Notes under the pieces: model-generated
What the model was told of the DNA's origin: nothing
The model's database searches: none
What the model saw: only the letters and a program-made list of their open reading frames with translations
From: JBCDCY01 sp039180875
Lineage (GTDB): Bacteria > Pseudomonadota > Alphaproteobacteria > Rhodobacterales > Rhodobacteraceae
Assembly (NCBI GenBank): GCA_039180875.1
Contig: JBCDCY010000001.1
Span: 806,001 to 870,000, forward strand
DNA: 64,000 bases
Direction: 5' to 3'
Translations under genes and position numbers: made by a program
Shown: positions 17,030 to 27,198 of the stretch, piece after piece
How positions within the stretch are numbered: the first letter of the stretch is position 1
How the letters are laid out: the number at the start of each line of letters is the position of its first letter

Positions 17030-17881
17030 ATGACGGTGCTTCCTCGGCTTCTGCTGGCGCTGGCCCTGGCGCTCGCGCCCGCCGGCGCCTTGGCCCAGGG
17101 CGCACCCGCCGCCGATCGCCAGACGCTGGAGGATCTGCGGGCCGAACTCACCGCCTTCGGCCAGGTCGTCGCCCAGCTTCGCGCCCAATTGACCGGCGGG
17201 GCCGGGCAGCGCCCGATCCAGGGCGGCGGCGCCGATGCCCTGCAGCGCCTCGATATCCTGGAGGAGGAGTTGCGCCGCCTGACCGGCCAGGTCGAGCAGC
17301 TCCAGAACGACGTGCGCCGCATGGCCGACGATGGCGGTCGGCGCTACGGCGATCTGGAGTTCCGCTTGACCGAGCTCGAGGGCGGCGATGTCAGCCTGCT
17401 CGGCGACAACGAACCGCTCGGCGGCGGCCTTACCCCGCCGCCGGGCAGTGAGCCCACAACCGAACCCGCCTTTCCCGCCGGCGCCCAGGTGGCGGCGACG
17501 GAGCAGAACGCCTTCGACGACGCCCGCCGCCTGCTGGAAGGCGGCGATCGCGCGGCGGCGGCGGACGCCTTTCGCCGCTTCCTCTCCGATTTTCCCGACG
17601 GGCCGCTCACCTTCGAGGCGCGCTATTGGCTGGCCGAGGCGCAGTTCGCCCAGAACGACTGGGACGGCGCGGCGCGCAATTATCTGGAGAGCTTTTCGGG
17701 CTCGCCGGCCGGGCCCCAGGCGTCTGATGCCCTTCTGAAGCTCGGCATCGCGCTTGGCCGTCTCGGCCAGTTCGACGAGGCGTGCCTGACCCTCGACGAG
17801 ACCCTCCGCCGCTTTCCGGAGGAGGAGGAGGGCTATATCGCCGCCGTGCTCACCGAAAAGCAGGATCTGGGCTGCCCCTGA
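17030..17881 (+). CDS. cpoB: Cell division coordinator CpoB (YbgF)
   Basis: A periplasmic protein of 283 residues. The signal peptide is LLLALALALAPAGALAQ. Residues 25-110 form a coiled coil for trimerisation (LRAELTAFGQVVAQLRAQL; LEEELRRLTGQVEQLQNDVRR), followed by a Pro/Gly linker, and residues about 155-280 are tetratricopeptide repeats (NAFDDARRLLEGGD; FEARYWLAEAQFAQNDW; ALLKLGIALGRLGQ). CpoB adjusts cell-wall synthesis to Tol-driven constriction. The frame opens further upstream inside pal, but the ATG at 17030 gives the signal peptide. Confidence 0.92.
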   Translation: MTVLPRLLLALALALAPAGALAQGAPAADRQTLEDLRAELTAFGQVVAQLRAQLTGGAGQRPIQGGGADALQRLDILEEELRRLTGQVEQLQNDVRRMADDGGRRYGDLEFRLTELEGGDVSLLGDNEPLGGGLTPPPGSEPTTEPAFPAGAQVAATEQNAFDDARRLLEGGDRAAAADAFRRFLSDFPDGPLTFEARYWLAEAQFAQNDWDGAARNYLESFSGSPAGPQASDALLKLGIALGRLGQFDEACLTLDETLRRFPEEEEGYIAAVLTEKQDLGCP

Positions 17882-19140
17882 GCCGTCCCACCTCGGCCGA
17901 CGCCTTGGCCGAAGCGCTTGCGGGTGAGGTGCCGGCGGGCGCGCCGCTCGGCATCGCACTCTCGGGCGGCGGCGACTCGATGGCGCTGCTGCATCTGGCG
18001 CGGGAGTGGGGAGAGGCGCACGGCCATCCGGTCGAGGCGGTCACCGTCGATCACGCCCTCCGCCCCGACAGCGCGGCAGAGGCGGAGGGGGCGGCCGCGG
18101 CGGCCACCGCCCTTGGCGTCCCACACCGGACCGTGCGGCTCAGCGATCCACGGCCCACCACCGGCAACCTCCAAGCCTGGGCCCGCGGTCAGCGCCGCGC
18201 GGCCATCGCCGCTTGGGCCGAGACGCGCGGCATCGGCCATGTCGCCCTCGGCCATACTGAGGATGACCAGGCCGAGACCTTCCTGCTGAACCTCGCCCGT
18301 GGCTCCGGCGTCGACGGGCTTTCCGCCATGGCCAAGCGGCACGAGGCGGAGGGCCTGGTCTGGCTCCGCCCATTGCTGCAGGTCCGACGGGCGACGCTCC
18401 GCGCGTTCCTCCGTGCCCGGGGCGCGACCTGGGTCGAGGATCCCTCGAACGACGATCCGCGCTTTGATCGGATCCGTCTGCGCCAGGCCCTGCCGATGTT
18501 GGAGGAGCTGGGCCTCACCGCCCCCCGCCTCGCCTCCACGGCGAGCACCATGGCCCGGGCGCGCCAGGTTCTGGACGACGCGACCCGCGATCTCGCCGCT
18601 GCCTGTCTCGCCTTCCAGGCCGGCGCGGCGCAGCTGAGGACAGCGCCCTATGCCGGGGCGCCGGCCGAGACCCGCCGTCGCCTGCTCGCCGCCGCGCTCT
18701 CCCTGGTGGCGGCCCAGCCCTACAAGCCCCGCCTCGCCGATCTGGAGCGGCTCGATGCCCGGATCATGGTCGGAGGTGGCGGTACGCTCCACGGCGCCGT
18801 GGTGGCAGGGACCGCCAATGGCGCCCTGATCCACCGCGAATCGGCTGCCATCGCAGCCCCCATGCCCTGGCAACCCGGCACCCTCTGGGACGGCCGCTGG
18901 TGCCTCGCCCCGCCCGACGAACCGCCGGAAGCGGCCACGATCGGTGCCCTCGGTCACGATCTCGTGCACTGTCCCGATTGGCGCACCGCGGGCCTGCCGC
19001 AGGAGGTTTTGCGCACCACGCCCGCCATCCGGGTCGCGGAAACCCTTGTCGCCGCCCCGCTGGCCGGCCTCGGCACCGATTGGCGGGCGCGCTTCACGCC
19101 CCCCGATCCCCTCGGCCTTCTCGTCGCAGACAACAGATGA
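17878..19140 (+). CDS. tilS: tRNA(Ile)-lysidine synthase TilS
   Basis: Attaches lysine to C34 of tRNA-Ile2 so that it reads AUA. The PP-loop SGGGDSMALLHLAR lies near the N-terminus, followed by GHTEDDQAETFLLNL and RGSGVDGLSAM, and a C-terminal TilS substrate domain. No ATG fits. Candidates are CTG at 17878, which overlaps the cpoB stop as CTGA (about 420 residues), and TTG at 17905. I give the first; the family needs about 15-25 residues before the PP-loop and both satisfy that. Its place between cpoB and ftsH matches other Rhodobacterales as I remember them. Confidence 0.88.
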   Translation: MSRPTSADALAEALAGEVPAGAPLGIALSGGGDSMALLHLAREWGEAHGHPVEAVTVDHALRPDSAAEAEGAAAAATALGVPHRTVRLSDPRPTTGNLQAWARGQRRAAIAAWAETRGIGHVALGHTEDDQAETFLLNLARGSGVDGLSAMAKRHEAEGLVWLRPLLQVRRATLRAFLRARGATWVEDPSNDDPRFDRIRLRQALPMLEELGLTAPRLASTASTMARARQVLDDATRDLAAACLAFQAGAAQLRTAPYAGAPAETRRRLLAAALSLVAAQPYKPRLADLERLDARIMVGGGGTLHGAVVAGTANGALIHRESAAIAAPMPWQPGTLWDGRWCLAPPDEPPEAATIGALGHDLVHCPDWRTAGLPQEVLRTTPAIRVAETLVAAPLAGLGTDWRARFTPPDPLGLLVADNR

Positions 19141-19144
19141 CTCG

Positions 19145-19172
19145 TTGATGCAGCGGCGCAAAAGCTTATCTT
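19145..19172 (+). promoter_or_regulatory. Candidate sigma-70-type promoter for ftsH
   Basis: TTGATG (19145-19150) and TATCTT (19167-19172) are spaced by 16 bases, about 45 bases before the ftsH start and just after the tilS stop. The match is moderate and no experimental start is known to me. Confidence 0.3.
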
Positions 19173-19216
19173 TAGGCCCAGCTAAGAGGGTCACAAGATA
19201 CTGGCCCCTCTGACCA

Positions 19217-21151
<1,935 letters not shown>

Positions 21152-21221
21152 CATAAAGACGTGCCGGGCCGACCAGGCCCGGCGCCGCTTCCCAGCAAGC
21201 CCCTGCTGATCGAGGGCGCCC

Positions 21222-21803
21222 ATGCCGATCCTCGCCCCGACGAAAATCCGCGGCACCGTCTGCTATCTCGGCCTGGTGGCCGACCGCCGGGTGACCCTCG
21301 CCTCCGACCCGGTGGAGGAGATCGAGGCGACGTTCGCGGGCCTCAGCGGGGAGTACCATTCCGGCCTCACCCGCGCCTCCTGCTCCCGCGTCACGGCGCA
21401 GTACCCCAAGGGGACGGAGATCCGGAACACCCGCCAGGCCACCATCCTGTCGCGCGAAGAACTCGCGGTGATGGCCGAGGCGATGGAGCTGCCAGAGGTC
21501 CAGCCGCAATGGCTCGGCGCCAATATCGTGATCGAGGGCATCCCCGACCTCACCCAGCTGCCGCCCGCCTCCCGCCTGATCTTTGAGGAGGGGGCGAGCC
21601 TCACCACCGACGTCGAAAACGGCCCCTGCAAGTTCCCCGCCGAGCTGATCGACAGCCACCATCCCGGCCATGGCCGTCGCTTCATCGGGGCCGCCCGCGG
21701 CCGGCGCGGCCTGCTGGCCTGGGTGGAGCGCCCGGGGCCCATCCGCCTTGGCATGACGGTGCGCCTGCACGCGCCGCCCCAGCGCCTCTATCCCCACCTC
21801 TGA
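21222..21803 (+). CDS. MOSC domain protein
   Basis: A 193-residue protein resembling stand-alone MOSC domains, which bind molybdenum-cofactor sulfur or related ligands: the GANIVIEGIPDLTQLPPASRLIFEEGA block and a following NGPCK segment with the conserved cysteine. It has no membrane segment. The start ATG is at 21222, 70 bases after ftsH. The substrate is unknown; YiiM- and MOSC-type proteins act on molybdenum-dependent detoxification in other bacteria. Confidence 0.75.
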   Translation: MPILAPTKIRGTVCYLGLVADRRVTLASDPVEEIEATFAGLSGEYHSGLTRASCSRVTAQYPKGTEIRNTRQATILSREELAVMAEAMELPEVQPQWLGANIVIEGIPDLTQLPPASRLIFEEGASLTTDVENGPCKFPAELIDSHHPGHGRRFIGAARGRRGLLAWVERPGPIRLGMTVRLHAPPQRLYPHL

Positions 21804-21921
21804 GGCCCGCCCCAGGTCGATATTCAGCCGGCTTCGGTCGCGATTGTCGCACCTGCCCGACCGTGATCCGGCACAACGGCGAGGAGCAGCACCGCTCCAC
21901 CCTTCCCGCGCAGGATCCATC

Positions 21922-23598
21922 ATGGCCCACAAGACCGATATCGAGATCGCGCGGGAGGCGCGGAAAGAGCCGATCCAGGCCGTCGGCGCCCGCCTCGGCA
22001 TCGGGGAGGAGCATCTGCTGCCCTTCGGCCACGACAAGGCGAAGATCTCCGCCGACTTCATCGCGGGCCTGACCGACCGCCAAGACGGCAAGCTGATCCT
22101 GGTGACCGCCATCAACCCGACCCCGGCGGGCGAGGGCAAGACGACCACCACCGTGGGCCTCGGCGACGGCCTCAACGCCATCGGCAAAGAGGCGGCGATC
22201 TGCATCCGCGAGGCCTCCCTCGGCCCCTGCTTCGGCATGAAGGGGGGCGCGGCCGGCGGCGGCTATGCCCAGGTCGTGCCGATGGAGGACATCAACCTCC
22301 ACTTCACCGGCGATTTCCACGCGATCACCTCGGCGCACAACCTGCTCTCGGCGATGATCGACAACCACATCTACTGGGGGAACGATCTCGGCATCGACCA
22401 GCGCCGGGTGGTCTGGCGCCGGGTGATGGACATGAACGACCGCGCGCTCCGCGACATCGTCACCTCTCTCGGCGGCGTCGCCAACGGCTTTCCCGCTCAA
22501 GCCGGCTTCGACATCACCGTGGCGTCCGAGGTCATGGCGATCCTCTGCCTCGCCACCGATCTCGCCGATCTGGAGCGTCGCCTCGGCGACATCATCGTCG
22601 CCTATCGCCGCGACCGCTCCCCGGTCTATGCCCGCGACCTGCACGCCGACGGCGCGATGACCGTGCTGCTCGCCCAGGCGATGCAGCCCAATCTGGTGCA
22701 GACGCTGGAGAACAACCCCGCCTTTGTGCATGGCGGGCCCTTCGCCAACATCGCCCATGGCTGCAACTCCGTCGTCGCCACCCGCACGGCGCTGAAGCTC
22801 GCGGATTATGTGGTGACGGAGGCGGGCTTCGGCGCCGATCTCGGCGCCGAGAAGTTCATGGACATCAAGTGCCGCAAGGCGGGCCTCGCCCCCGACGCCG
22901 TGGTGATCGTCGCCACCGTGCGGGCGCTCAAGATGAACGGCGGCGTCGCCCGCGCCGATCTGGGGGCTGAGAACGTCGCGGCGGTGGAGGAAGGCTGCGC
23001 CAATCTCGGCCGCCATATCGAGAACGTGAAATCCTTCGGCGTCCCCGCCATCGTCGCCATCAACCACTTCGTCAGCGATACCGAGGCCGAGATCGCCGCC
23101 GTCCGCGCCTATGTCGAGGGCCAGGGGGCGGAGGCGGTGCTTTGCCGCCATTGGGCCGACGGCTCCGCCGGCACCAAGGAGCTGGCGGAGAAAGTCGTGG
23201 CGCTGGCCGAGGGCGGCGGCCATCAGTTCGCGCCGCTCTACCCCGACGACATGGCGCTCTTTCAAAAGATCGAGACGATCGCCAAGCGCATCTACCGCGC
23301 CGACGAAGTGCTGGCCGACCAGCGGGTCCGCGACCAGCTTCGCCAGTGGGAGGAGGCGGGCTACGGCCACCTGCCGATCTGCATGGCCAAGACCCAGTAC
23401 AGCTTCACCACCGACCCGGCACGCCGCGGCGCGCCCACCGGCCACTCCGTCCCGGTGCGGGAGGTGCGCCTCTCCGCCGGCGCCGGCTTCGTCGTGGTGA
23501 TCTGCGGGGAGATCATGACCATGCCGGGCCTGCCCCGCCAGCCCGCGGCCGAGGCCATTCGCTTCGACGACCGGGGCCAGATCGAGGGCTTGTTCTAG
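21922..23598 (+). CDS. fhs: Formate-tetrahydrofolate ligase
   Basis: Makes 10-formyl-THF from formate, THF and ATP in the cytoplasm. The 558-residue product has the P-loop TPAGEGKTTTT at residues 67-77, the EASLGPCFGMKGGAAGGG block and the C-terminal MPGLPRQPAAE pattern of the family. The ATG at 21922 is preceded by CAGGATCC; the frame extends further upstream without homology. FolD is encoded 0.7 kb downstream, so the two supply a complete formate-to-methylene-THF route. A stem-loop follows the gene. Confidence 0.96.
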   Translation: MAHKTDIEIAREARKEPIQAVGARLGIGEEHLLPFGHDKAKISADFIAGLTDRQDGKLILVTAINPTPAGEGKTTTTVGLGDGLNAIGKEAAICIREASLGPCFGMKGGAAGGGYAQVVPMEDINLHFTGDFHAITSAHNLLSAMIDNHIYWGNDLGIDQRRVVWRRVMDMNDRALRDIVTSLGGVANGFPAQAGFDITVASEVMAILCLATDLADLERRLGDIIVAYRRDRSPVYARDLHADGAMTVLLAQAMQPNLVQTLENNPAFVHGGPFANIAHGCNSVVATRTALKLADYVVTEAGFGADLGAEKFMDIKCRKAGLAPDAVVIVATVRALKMNGGVARADLGAENVAAVEEGCANLGRHIENVKSFGVPAIVAINHFVSDTEAEIAAVRAYVEGQGAEAVLCRHWADGSAGTKELAEKVVALAEGGGHQFAPLYPDDMALFQKIETIAKRIYRADEVLADQRVRDQLRQWEEAGYGHLPICMAKTQYSFTTDPARRGAPTGHSVPVREVRLSAGAGFVVVICGEIMTMPGLPRQPAAEAIRFDDRGQIEGLF

Positions 23599-23635
23599 GC
23601 CGGCGGGCAATGCGCGCCCTCGACCAGGACGCTTC

Positions 23636-23689
23636 GGATATTTCAGCCACTGCGAAAGCCATGGGGCTTTCTTGCTGGCCCAAATATCC
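23636..23689 (+). repeat. Nested stem-loop after fhs, Rhodobacteraceae-like intergenic motif
   Basis: Outer arms GGATATTT (23636-23643) and AAATATCC (23682-23689), middle pair GCCA (23646-23649) and TGGC (23676-23679), inner arms GAAAGCC (23654-23660) and GGCTTTC (23665-23671) around ATGG. CCGCCGGAGGCAAAATA follows directly. I remember similar CCTCCGGCGGGGATATTTGG motifs as common in Rhodobacteraceae intergenic DNA. It may act as the fhs terminator. Confidence 0.65.
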
Positions 23690-23829
23690 CCGCCGGAGGC
23701 AAAATACGCTTCTCACGCCCGGCGTCGCGAAGCGGGCTCGCATCTTGGCCCAGGGATGATAGGACTGGTCCTCCGGGTGGTCGCTCGGCCGCCCCCGTCG
23801 CACCAAGACCCATCAGGGAGAGCCCGCCG

Positions 23830-24303
23830 ATGATCCGCTGCCTGACTGCCGCGCTCCTCACCCTCAGCCTCGCCACGGTCGCCGCCCAGGCCCAGGACCG
23901 GCAGGAGGGCTACTACTACCCAGAGATCACCTCGGTGGAGGAGTACACCCGCAATCTGCCGGCGCCGGAGGCGACGCGGGAGGATCGGCTGTCCTTCATC
24001 GCCTCGCTGATGCGGGCCCAGGGGCAGCTGCCCTACCCCAACCGTATGGCGATCTTCGCCAAGGGCGCCGCGGCCGAGAAGCTGATCATCGTGGCGCTCG
24101 ACGACGGCATCTTTCGCACCCTGCATCGGGCACGCGGACAGATGGCGATCATGACCACCGTGATCCGGCAATTGCCGTTCTTCGCAGAGCGCGGTCTGCA
24201 GTTCAACGTGACGTTCTACGACATGATCCAGATGCTCGACTTCGATCATCTGACCTTGTCCGACGGCATCACCTGGGCCCACCGCGTCGACTTCCCTGAC
24301 TGA
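23830..24303 (+). CDS. Small secreted protein between fhs and folD
   Basis: A 157-residue protein with a signal peptide (LTAALLTLSLATVAAQAQ, cleavage about residue 22) and no catalytic motif that I recognise. The mature part begins with a GYYYPEITSVEEY segment; later come LIIVALDDGIFRTLHRARGQMA and a DMIQMLDFDHLTLSDG stretch. I remember similar proteins next to folD in other Rhodobacterales, sometimes labelled as molybdopterin-guanine dinucleotide biosynthesis proteins without visible support. It ends 6 bases before folD. A CAGGGAGAG ribosome site precedes the ATG. Confidence 0.65.
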   Translation: MIRCLTAALLTLSLATVAAQAQDRQEGYYYPEITSVEEYTRNLPAPEATREDRLSFIASLMRAQGQLPYPNRMAIFAKGAAAEKLIIVALDDGIFRTLHRARGQMAIMTTVIRQLPFFAERGLQFNVTFYDMIQMLDFDHLTLSDGITWAHRVDFPD

Positions 24304-24309
24304 GACCCC

Positions 24310-25209
24310 ATGACGGCCGAGATCATCGACGGCAAAGCCTTTGCCGCCGGCCTACGCGCCCGCGTGGCGGAGCATGTCGACCGGCTCGGCCGCGATCACG
24401 GATTGATCCCGGGCCTCGCCGTCGTGCTGGTGGGCGAGGATCCCGCCAGCCAGGTCTACGTGCAGCACAAGCACACCCAGACCGTCGAGGCCGGCATGGC
24501 CTCGTTCGAGCATAGGCTGCCCGCCGACACGCCGGAGGAGGATCTGTTCGCCCTGATCGACCGGCTGAACGGCGACCCCGCCGTGCATGGCATCCTCTGC
24601 CAGTTTCCGGTCCCCGATCACCTCGACGAGCGGCGCACGGTCGCCCGGATCGACCCTGCAAAGGACGTCGACGGGCTCAGCGTGACCAATGCGGGGCGCC
24701 TCGCTGCCGGACAGGCGGCGATGGTGCCCTGCACGCCGCTCGGCTGCATGATGCTGCTTAACGACCGGCTGGGCGATCTCGGCGGATCTGAGGCTGTGGT
24801 GGTTGGGCGCTCGAACCTCTTCGGCAAGCCCATGGCGCAGTTGCTGCTGCGCGCCAACTGCACGGTGACGGTCGCGCACTCCCGCACCCGCGATCTGGCC
24901 GGGGTTTGCCGCCGCGCCGACATCCTGGTCGCCGCCGTCGGCCGGCCCGCGATGGTCAAGGGCGACTGGATCAAGCCTGGCGCGACGGTCATCGACGTCG
25001 GCATCACCCGCGTGCCGCATCCCGAGAAGCCGGGCAAGACGCGGCTCATCGGCGACGTGGATTTCGCTGCGGCAGCCGAGGTCGCCGGCGCCATCACTCC
25101 GGTGCCGGGGGGCGTCGGGCCGATGACCATCGCCTGCCTGCTGGCCAACACGCTCACCGCCTGTTGCCGCGCGCACGGGTTGGAGGAGCCGGCCGGCCTA
25201 TCGGTCTGA
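24310..25209 (+). CDS. folD: Bifunctional methylene-THF dehydrogenase / methenyl-THF cyclohydrolase FolD
   Basis: Interconverts 5,10-methylene-, methenyl- and 10-formyl-THF with NADP. The 299-residue product shows the substrate motif YVQHKHTQTVEAGM with the catalytic lysine, the GILCQFPVPDHL block, the DVDGLSVTNAGRLA region and the Rossmann segment VVVGRSNLFGKPMAQLL, ending in the PGGVGPMTIACLL signature. It works downstream of fhs. Its stop lies 2 bases from the stop of the convergent membrane protein gene. Confidence 0.96.
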   Translation: MTAEIIDGKAFAAGLRARVAEHVDRLGRDHGLIPGLAVVLVGEDPASQVYVQHKHTQTVEAGMASFEHRLPADTPEEDLFALIDRLNGDPAVHGILCQFPVPDHLDERRTVARIDPAKDVDGLSVTNAGRLAAGQAAMVPCTPLGCMMLLNDRLGDLGGSEAVVVGRSNLFGKPMAQLLLRANCTVTVAHSRTRDLAGVCRRADILVAAVGRPAMVKGDWIKPGATVIDVGITRVPHPEKPGKTRLIGDVDFAAAAEVAGAITPVPGGVGPMTIACLLANTLTACCRAHGLEEPAGLSV

Positions 25210-25211
25210 TA

Positions 25212-25610
25212 TCACCCGCCGAAGACCGCCGCATGCATCACACGGCCGGGGAGGAGGGCGAAGGCCCCGGCCAGGCCGATCCCGCCATAGGTCACCCCGA
25301 GCATCGCCGCCCGATGCTCCGCCACGTTGCCGTTCCGGATATGATAGATCGCCCGCGGCACGGACCAGAGCACGATGACGGAGAAGATGTGGATCGGGTT
25401 GAAGTGGATCGGGCTGTCGAGAGTGTCGATGAAGAGCGCGACGGTGGCCGTGGCAATCATCGCGAACGCCCAGGCCCGCCCGAGCATGCGGTGCAGCGCC
25501 GTGCCCTTTCGCAGGATCAGGATTGCCGGGGTCAGCGCCACGGCGGTGAGCACCGTCACCACATGGGCCTGGATGAGAAGCCCCGCCTGCAGCAAGGGGT
25601 CGAGCGACAT
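25212..25610 (-). CDS. Small membrane protein, DUF2306-like
   Basis: A 132-residue protein with four hydrophobic segments at about residues 10-32, 42-60, 72-92 and 105-125. The pattern ILRKGTALHRMLGRAWAFAM and ...HFNPIHIFSVIVLW is that of DUF2306 membrane proteins, whose histidines may bind a cofactor, but the role is unknown. The frame extends upstream to 25829 and beyond through the opposite gene; the ATG at 25610 begins the homologous part. It converges with folD, with only two bases between the stops. Confidence 0.7.
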   Translation of the reverse strand: MSLDPLLQAGLLIQAHVVTVLTAVALTPAILILRKGTALHRMLGRAWAFAMIATATVALFIDTLDSPIHFNPIHIFSVIVLWSVPRAIYHIRNGNVAEHRAAMLGVTYGGIGLAGAFALLPGRVMHAAVFGG

Positions 25611-25713
25611 CGTGCACCTCGTAACGCGTTGAGATCTTTGCTGTCGTCTCCCTTGCCAAATGTCCCTCGGGGAGGAGACTCGAACTTCGCGAGCCGACGG
25701 GAGCGATACGTGG

Positions 25714-26469
25714 ATGCCATTCGCGCTTCGTGAATTGCGCGCCGATCTGGGGCGGTTGGCCGATCTCCGGGTCGCGGCCCTGCTCGCGGCGGTCACGGTC
25801 GCCGCGACGCTTGCCGGGCCGTTCGGCACGGGCGGCGTGCTGCCGACGGCGGCCCTGGCGCTTTACTGGGGCGGGACGATCGCGGTGGCGGCGGCTCTCT
25901 CGACCGTGGTCTTCGGTGCCCTCGACCGGGTGGGGCGGATACGGCGCTGGCCGACGGTGCTCTGGATCGCCCTCTCCTCCGCTGTCTTCACCGCCCTCTA
26001 CGCGCCGCCGCTCTACCTGGCCAATCGGCTGCTCTTTCGGGGGGAGGGGCCGGGCTTTGCCGACCTGCTCCTGCCGATCCTGATCCTCGCCTTCGTCATC
26101 GGGGCCGTGGTCTGGGTGTTCTCGGCCCATGGCGCACGGGCCGAGGCGCCCGGCGCCGCCCCGTTCCTCCGCCGCCTGCCCAAGGGCTTTGCCGGGCCGT
26201 TGATGCGGCTCGAGATGCAGGACCACTACGTGGCGGCGCACGGGCGGGATGGGGCGCCGGAGCTCATCCTGATGCGCTTTGCCGATGCGGTGCGGGAGCT
26301 CGAGGGCTATCCGGGCCTGCAGGTCCACCGCTCCCATTGGGTGGCGGTCGAGGCGGTGAAGGACCATCGCCGGGACCGGGGGCGCCTGCACCTGATCCTG
26401 CTCGACGGGACGGAGGTGCCGGTCAGCCGCTCCTACCAGGCGCCGGTGCGGGCGGCGGGCCTTGCTTGA
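25714..26469 (+). CDS. Membrane-bound LytTR family transcription regulator
   Basis: A 251-residue protein with four hydrophobic segments in the first 140 residues (about 20-40, 47-70, 80-105 and 112-135) followed by a C-terminal LytTR DNA-binding domain (about 155-245: LEMQDHYVAAHG ... LEGYPGLQVHRSHWVAVEAV ... LLDGTEVPVSRSY). It carries no receiver domain, so the membrane part probably senses the signal. The target is unknown; such genes often act on their own neighbours. The ATG at 25714 has GGGAG 11 bases upstream. The last 37 bases overlap the end of the convergent pdeM gene. Confidence 0.85.
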   Translation: MPFALRELRADLGRLADLRVAALLAAVTVAATLAGPFGTGGVLPTAALALYWGGTIAVAAALSTVVFGALDRVGRIRRWPTVLWIALSSAVFTALYAPPLYLANRLLFRGEGPGFADLLLPILILAFVIGAVVWVFSAHGARAEAPGAAPFLRRLPKGFAGPLMRLEMQDHYVAAHGRDGAPELILMRFADAVRELEGYPGLQVHRSHWVAVEAVKDHRRDRGRLHLILLDGTEVPVSRSYQAPVRAAGLA

Positions 26470-27155
26470 ACCTCGCGCGCGCCGGTGACGCGGGCGAGCG
26501 GCAGGGCATGGCCCCCGGGCCGGGCCAGGATGATCTCCGCCTGTTCCCGCGCCACGAGCGAGGCGAGTGCGGGATCGGTGACGCTCAGGCCCCCGGTATA
26601 GGTGCCAAAGGCCGGCAGGATCGCCCGGCTGCCGTCATGCACGAAGCAGCGGCTGGACAGGCCCCGCCCCCGCAGGAACAATCGGATCTTCGGGTGGTAG
26701 TGGCCGGAGACCTCGCCCGGCGCAGGCTCCGTCGCGGCGATATGGCGGAAGTGGAGCGGCCCGGCCAGCCAGTGCTCCACCGCCTCGCCGCCGAAGGTTG
26801 GGGGCACGGGATCGTGGTTGCCCGCGACCCAGATCCAACGGCGCCCGGTCATCAGTGCCTCGATGGCCCCGCGCGCCTCGCCCTCCAGCTCCATGCCGGC
26901 CACGGTGTCGTCGAAGGAGTCGCCCAGGCAGACGATCGTGGCGGGGGAGAGCGCCTCGACCTCCGCCCGCAACCGCTCCAGCGTCGCCCGCGCCTCGTAG
27001 GGCGGCAGCAGGGTGCCGCCGCGCCGGGCCATCCGCTCCGCCTTGCCGAGATGCAGGTCGGCGACCGCCAGCAAGCGCGCCCCGGGCCACCAGAGCGTGC
27101 CCGCCGGCCGGGCGATCACGTCGGTGCCGTTGAGGGTGAAGGGGCGGCCGTCCAT
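26433..27155 (-). CDS. pdeM: Ligase-associated DNA damage response endonuclease PdeM
   Basis: A calcineurin-type metallophosphoesterase, 240 residues. Metal-binding motifs come in order: ADLHLGKAE (D-x-H), CLGDSFDD (GD), AGNHDP (GNH-D) and GHYHPKI (GHxH). This combination and length fit PdeM, which normally sits with an ATP-dependent DNA ligase, an exonuclease and the large Lhr-type helicase; none of these partners is in the window. The ATG at 27155 gives the standard N-terminus. The 3' end overlaps the convergent LytTR gene. Confidence 0.88.
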   Translation of the reverse strand: MDGRPFTLNGTDVIARPAGTLWWPGARLLAVADLHLGKAERMARRGGTLLPPYEARATLERLRAEVEALSPATIVCLGDSFDDTVAGMELEGEARGAIEALMTGRRWIWVAGNHDPVPPTFGGEAVEHWLAGPLHFRHIAATEPAPGEVSGHYHPKIRLFLRGRGLSSRCFVHDGSRAILPAFGTYTGGLSVTDPALASLVAREQAEIILARPGGHALPLARVTGAREVQARPAARTGAW

Positions 27156-27198
27156 GCCTGATACAAAACGCGAACAAACCCGCGATGGCAAGCGCCGA

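Noticed and set aside
21922..25209. A direct link between fhs-folD and formate released by the NicX/NicD-like operon
   Set aside because: The two loci are 13 kb apart and on opposite strands, and fhs-folD is a general pathway; the idea is possible but nothing in the sequence supports it.
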